Source: Methanobrevibacter sp. (GTDB lineage: Archaea > Methanobacteriota > Methanobacteria > Methanobacteriales > Methanobacteriaceae). From it: DNA of 7,165 nucleotides. Shown here one piece after another: positions 5,974-7,165 of the stretch; position 1 is the stretch's first letter, and each line of letters opens with the position of its first letter. The position numbers were made by a program, and so were the translations under genes. The stretch lies in the NCBI GenBank assembly GCA_017652345.1, contig JAGCBE010000449.1, forward strand, positions 1-7,165. Reading direction: 5' to 3'. Under the pieces are notes generated by a model, which saw nothing but the letters and a program-made list of their open reading frames with translations, was not told the DNA's origin and did not search any database.

Positions 5974-7165
5974 TTTGAACCTCCGGATAAAATCTAACCC
6001 ATGTTCCACGGCACCACGGATGCACTATTCCTACAGGACAATCACCTTCATTTTTTCCATCCCATATTGCATATTCAGCATATTCATCTTTTATTCTTTC
6101 ATCCGGCAACGGCACTTCTGACCATAAAGCAATTGTACCTTTAAGTTTTCTGCATTTTTTACAGGTATTATCATCAAGCATTTCAAAACGTTTGAAATAA
6201 ACCTTTTCATCAGGTTTTGAGTTATAAACTTCTTCTTTGATGTATGCACTGTTAGCTGCCATTTGAACTTCTGAATCTGCAATTCTCTGCATATCACGGT
6301 TCAAACTTGCACATTTATCAAAAAGGTTCTGAGCTACAACAGATTTACTTTGTTTATCACGGATGCCGTCAATAATTATCTGCTGTATATTGTTTCTTAT
6401 GTCATCACTTACCCTTGTAACCCTTTGAGCAGCTGAATCACATGCAATCTGAATTCTTGCCTGTCTTTCACGGCTTATAACTTCTCCAAAAGTATCTTTC
6501 ATGTTTTTTACAGATTCACTAATCCAGTCAACGTCATACCTTTTTGTTTTAAGTGAACTCAGGCTCATTTTTCTTATTGCTTCAAGGCTGTTTGTTTTAG
6601 ATAATCTGTCAAGGATAATTCCCAAACTTTCAGATGATAAAACAATCTTCTCACCAATTCCTGAATAGTTTCTGTTCAGATATTTTTCAAGTTCTACTAC
6701 AAACTTTTTCCAGTCCGATTCTTTAATTGGTAATCCTGTTTCCGGATTATAAAGGATTTTTCCCTTATGCTTTAATTCTCCGGCCTTACTTACAATTCTT
6801 ATATCAGGCAAGTCAAAATAACTGATTACAAAGTTATAGATGGTTCTTGTTTTATCTGTAAACTGTTTGAAAAAGCCTTCTGCAAGTTCTTTCTGAGCTT
6901 CATATACATAACTTTCACCCTTGCTGGCACCACTAATATCTGTATCAAGCGATAATGCAACCTTATGTACAGCCTTTTCAATCTTACTTCTGTCAAAATC
7001 TGTTATCCTTACAAGTAAATTACCGTAGTTTTTAGATGCATCTACAGGAATATGTTTAATCATGAAAGGACGGTTATCTGCAATGGCATTAAGAGCTTTA
7101 CTGAACTGTTCGAGTTTCTGCTGCTTATTGTTTTCTGTAATATCAGTAATATTAATATCAAAAGA
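5966..7165 (-). CDS. MuF / SPP1 gp7-type minor head protein, C-terminal part (start outside window)
   Basis: The frame is open from the right edge to TGA 5968-5966: 399 residues in view. The first ATG in frame (7063) has no ribosome binding site and the 34 codons before it are open and coding-like, so the true start lies beyond the window. The N-terminal 250 residues in view are helical and charged, a region that varies between MuF proteins. The C-terminal 140 residues carry the MuF pattern: a helix with MQRIADSEVQMAANSAY, then FEMLDDNTCKKCRKLKG (C335 and C338 in window numbering), and HPWCRGTW (H382, C385). The Cys-Cys and His-Cys groups could form a metal site. In phages of the SPP1 and Mu type this protein is a minor capsid component near the portal that goes into the cell with DNA or aids head assembly. 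It is encoded next to portal and upstream of the cargo-type genes. No toxin domain is fused to its C terminus. Confidence 0.85.
   Translation of the reverse strand, partial: SFDINITDITENNKQQKLEQFSKALNAIADNRPFMIKHIPVDASKNYGNLLVRITDFDRSKIEKAVHKVALSLDTDISGASKGESYVYEAQKELAEGFFKQFTDKTRTIYNFVISYFDLPDIRIVSKAGELKHKGKILYNPETGLPIKESDWKKFVVELEKYLNRNYSGIGEKIVLSSESLGIILDRLSKTNSLEAIRKMSLSSLKTKRYDVDWISESVKNMKDTFGEVISRERQARIQIACDSAAQRVTRVSDDIRNNIQQIIIDGIRDKQSKSVVAQNLFDKCASLNRDMQRIADSEVQMAANSAYIKEEVYNSKPDEKVYFKRFEMLDDNTCKKCRKLKGTIALWSEVPLPDERIKDEYAEYAIWDGKNEGDCPVGIVHPWCRGTWVRFYPEVQND
5980..5984 (-). promoter_or_regulatory. Ribosome binding site of the 418-residue gene
   Basis: GGAGG lies 6 bases before ATG 5973, within the last codons of the MuF gene. 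It settles the start against the upstream ATG at 6009. Confidence 0.85.

Noticed and set aside
5849..6297. Plus-strand 90-codon frame and minus-strand 68-codon frame over the MuF gene end
   Set aside because: Both are covered by the MuF and 418-residue genes, which have family motifs and good starts; neither has a ribosome binding site or recognisable content.
7061..7063. ATG 7063 as the start of the MuF protein
   Set aside because: There is no ribosome binding site before it and the frame stays open with coding-like sequence to the window edge, so it is an internal methionine.
1..7165. CRISPR arrays, tRNA genes, insertion sequences, attachment sites
   Set aside because: No regularly spaced direct repeats, cloverleaf-like segments, transposase motifs or terminal inverted repeats were seen on either strand; the repeated ttcttcaagtt-type words are recurring Leu-Glu-Glu codons in helical proteins.

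Overview
This is an AT-rich window in which every credible gene is read from the minus strand, so transcription runs from position 7165 towards 1. The genes are tightly packed, with stop/start overlaps of 4 or 8 bases and strong GGAGG-type ribosome binding sites. The right edge carries a MuF / SPP1 gp7-type minor head protein. This looks like part of the late head-morphogenesis operon of a tailed phage or prophage. The strong Shine-Dalgarno sites and AT-rich codon use fit a low-GC Firmicute or spirochaete host (a gut or rumen Treponema-type host is possible). The host cannot be fixed from the sequence.

Layout in transcription order: (1) 7165-5966, the C-terminal 399 residues of a MuF-type head protein, whose start lies outside the window; (2) 5973-4717, a 418-residue protein with a basic N-terminal module and a C-terminal domain of uncertain family; (3) 4720-4502, a 72-residue protein of unknown function; (4) 4478-2355, a 707-residue protein with the same N-terminal module, a long helical middle and a C-terminal HEYYH zinc-metallopeptidase domain; (5) 2358-2158, a 66-residue acidic protein of unknown function; (6) 2157-2016, a gap with promoter-like sequences and a strong terminator-type hairpin; (7) 2015-1, the first 671 residues of a very large protein that starts what looks like an ADP-ribosyltransferase exoenzyme domain and runs off the left edge. 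This last gene is the largest feature in the left third of the window and has no stop codon inside it.

The most interesting reading is an effector-cargo island placed directly behind a MuF gene. MuF proteins and polyvalent proteins of phages are known to carry toxin or effector domains such as ADP-ribosyltransferases and metallopeptidases, and these are thought to travel with the virion. Here the MuF protein is free-standing. Two separate downstream proteins share a 91-residue module that I count as 56/91 identical without gaps, followed by unrelated C-terminal domains. Each of the two is followed by a tiny translationally coupled gene. That pattern fits interchangeable cargo with a common targeting tag, and possibly immunity or chaperone partners. 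The tag and partner roles are inference.
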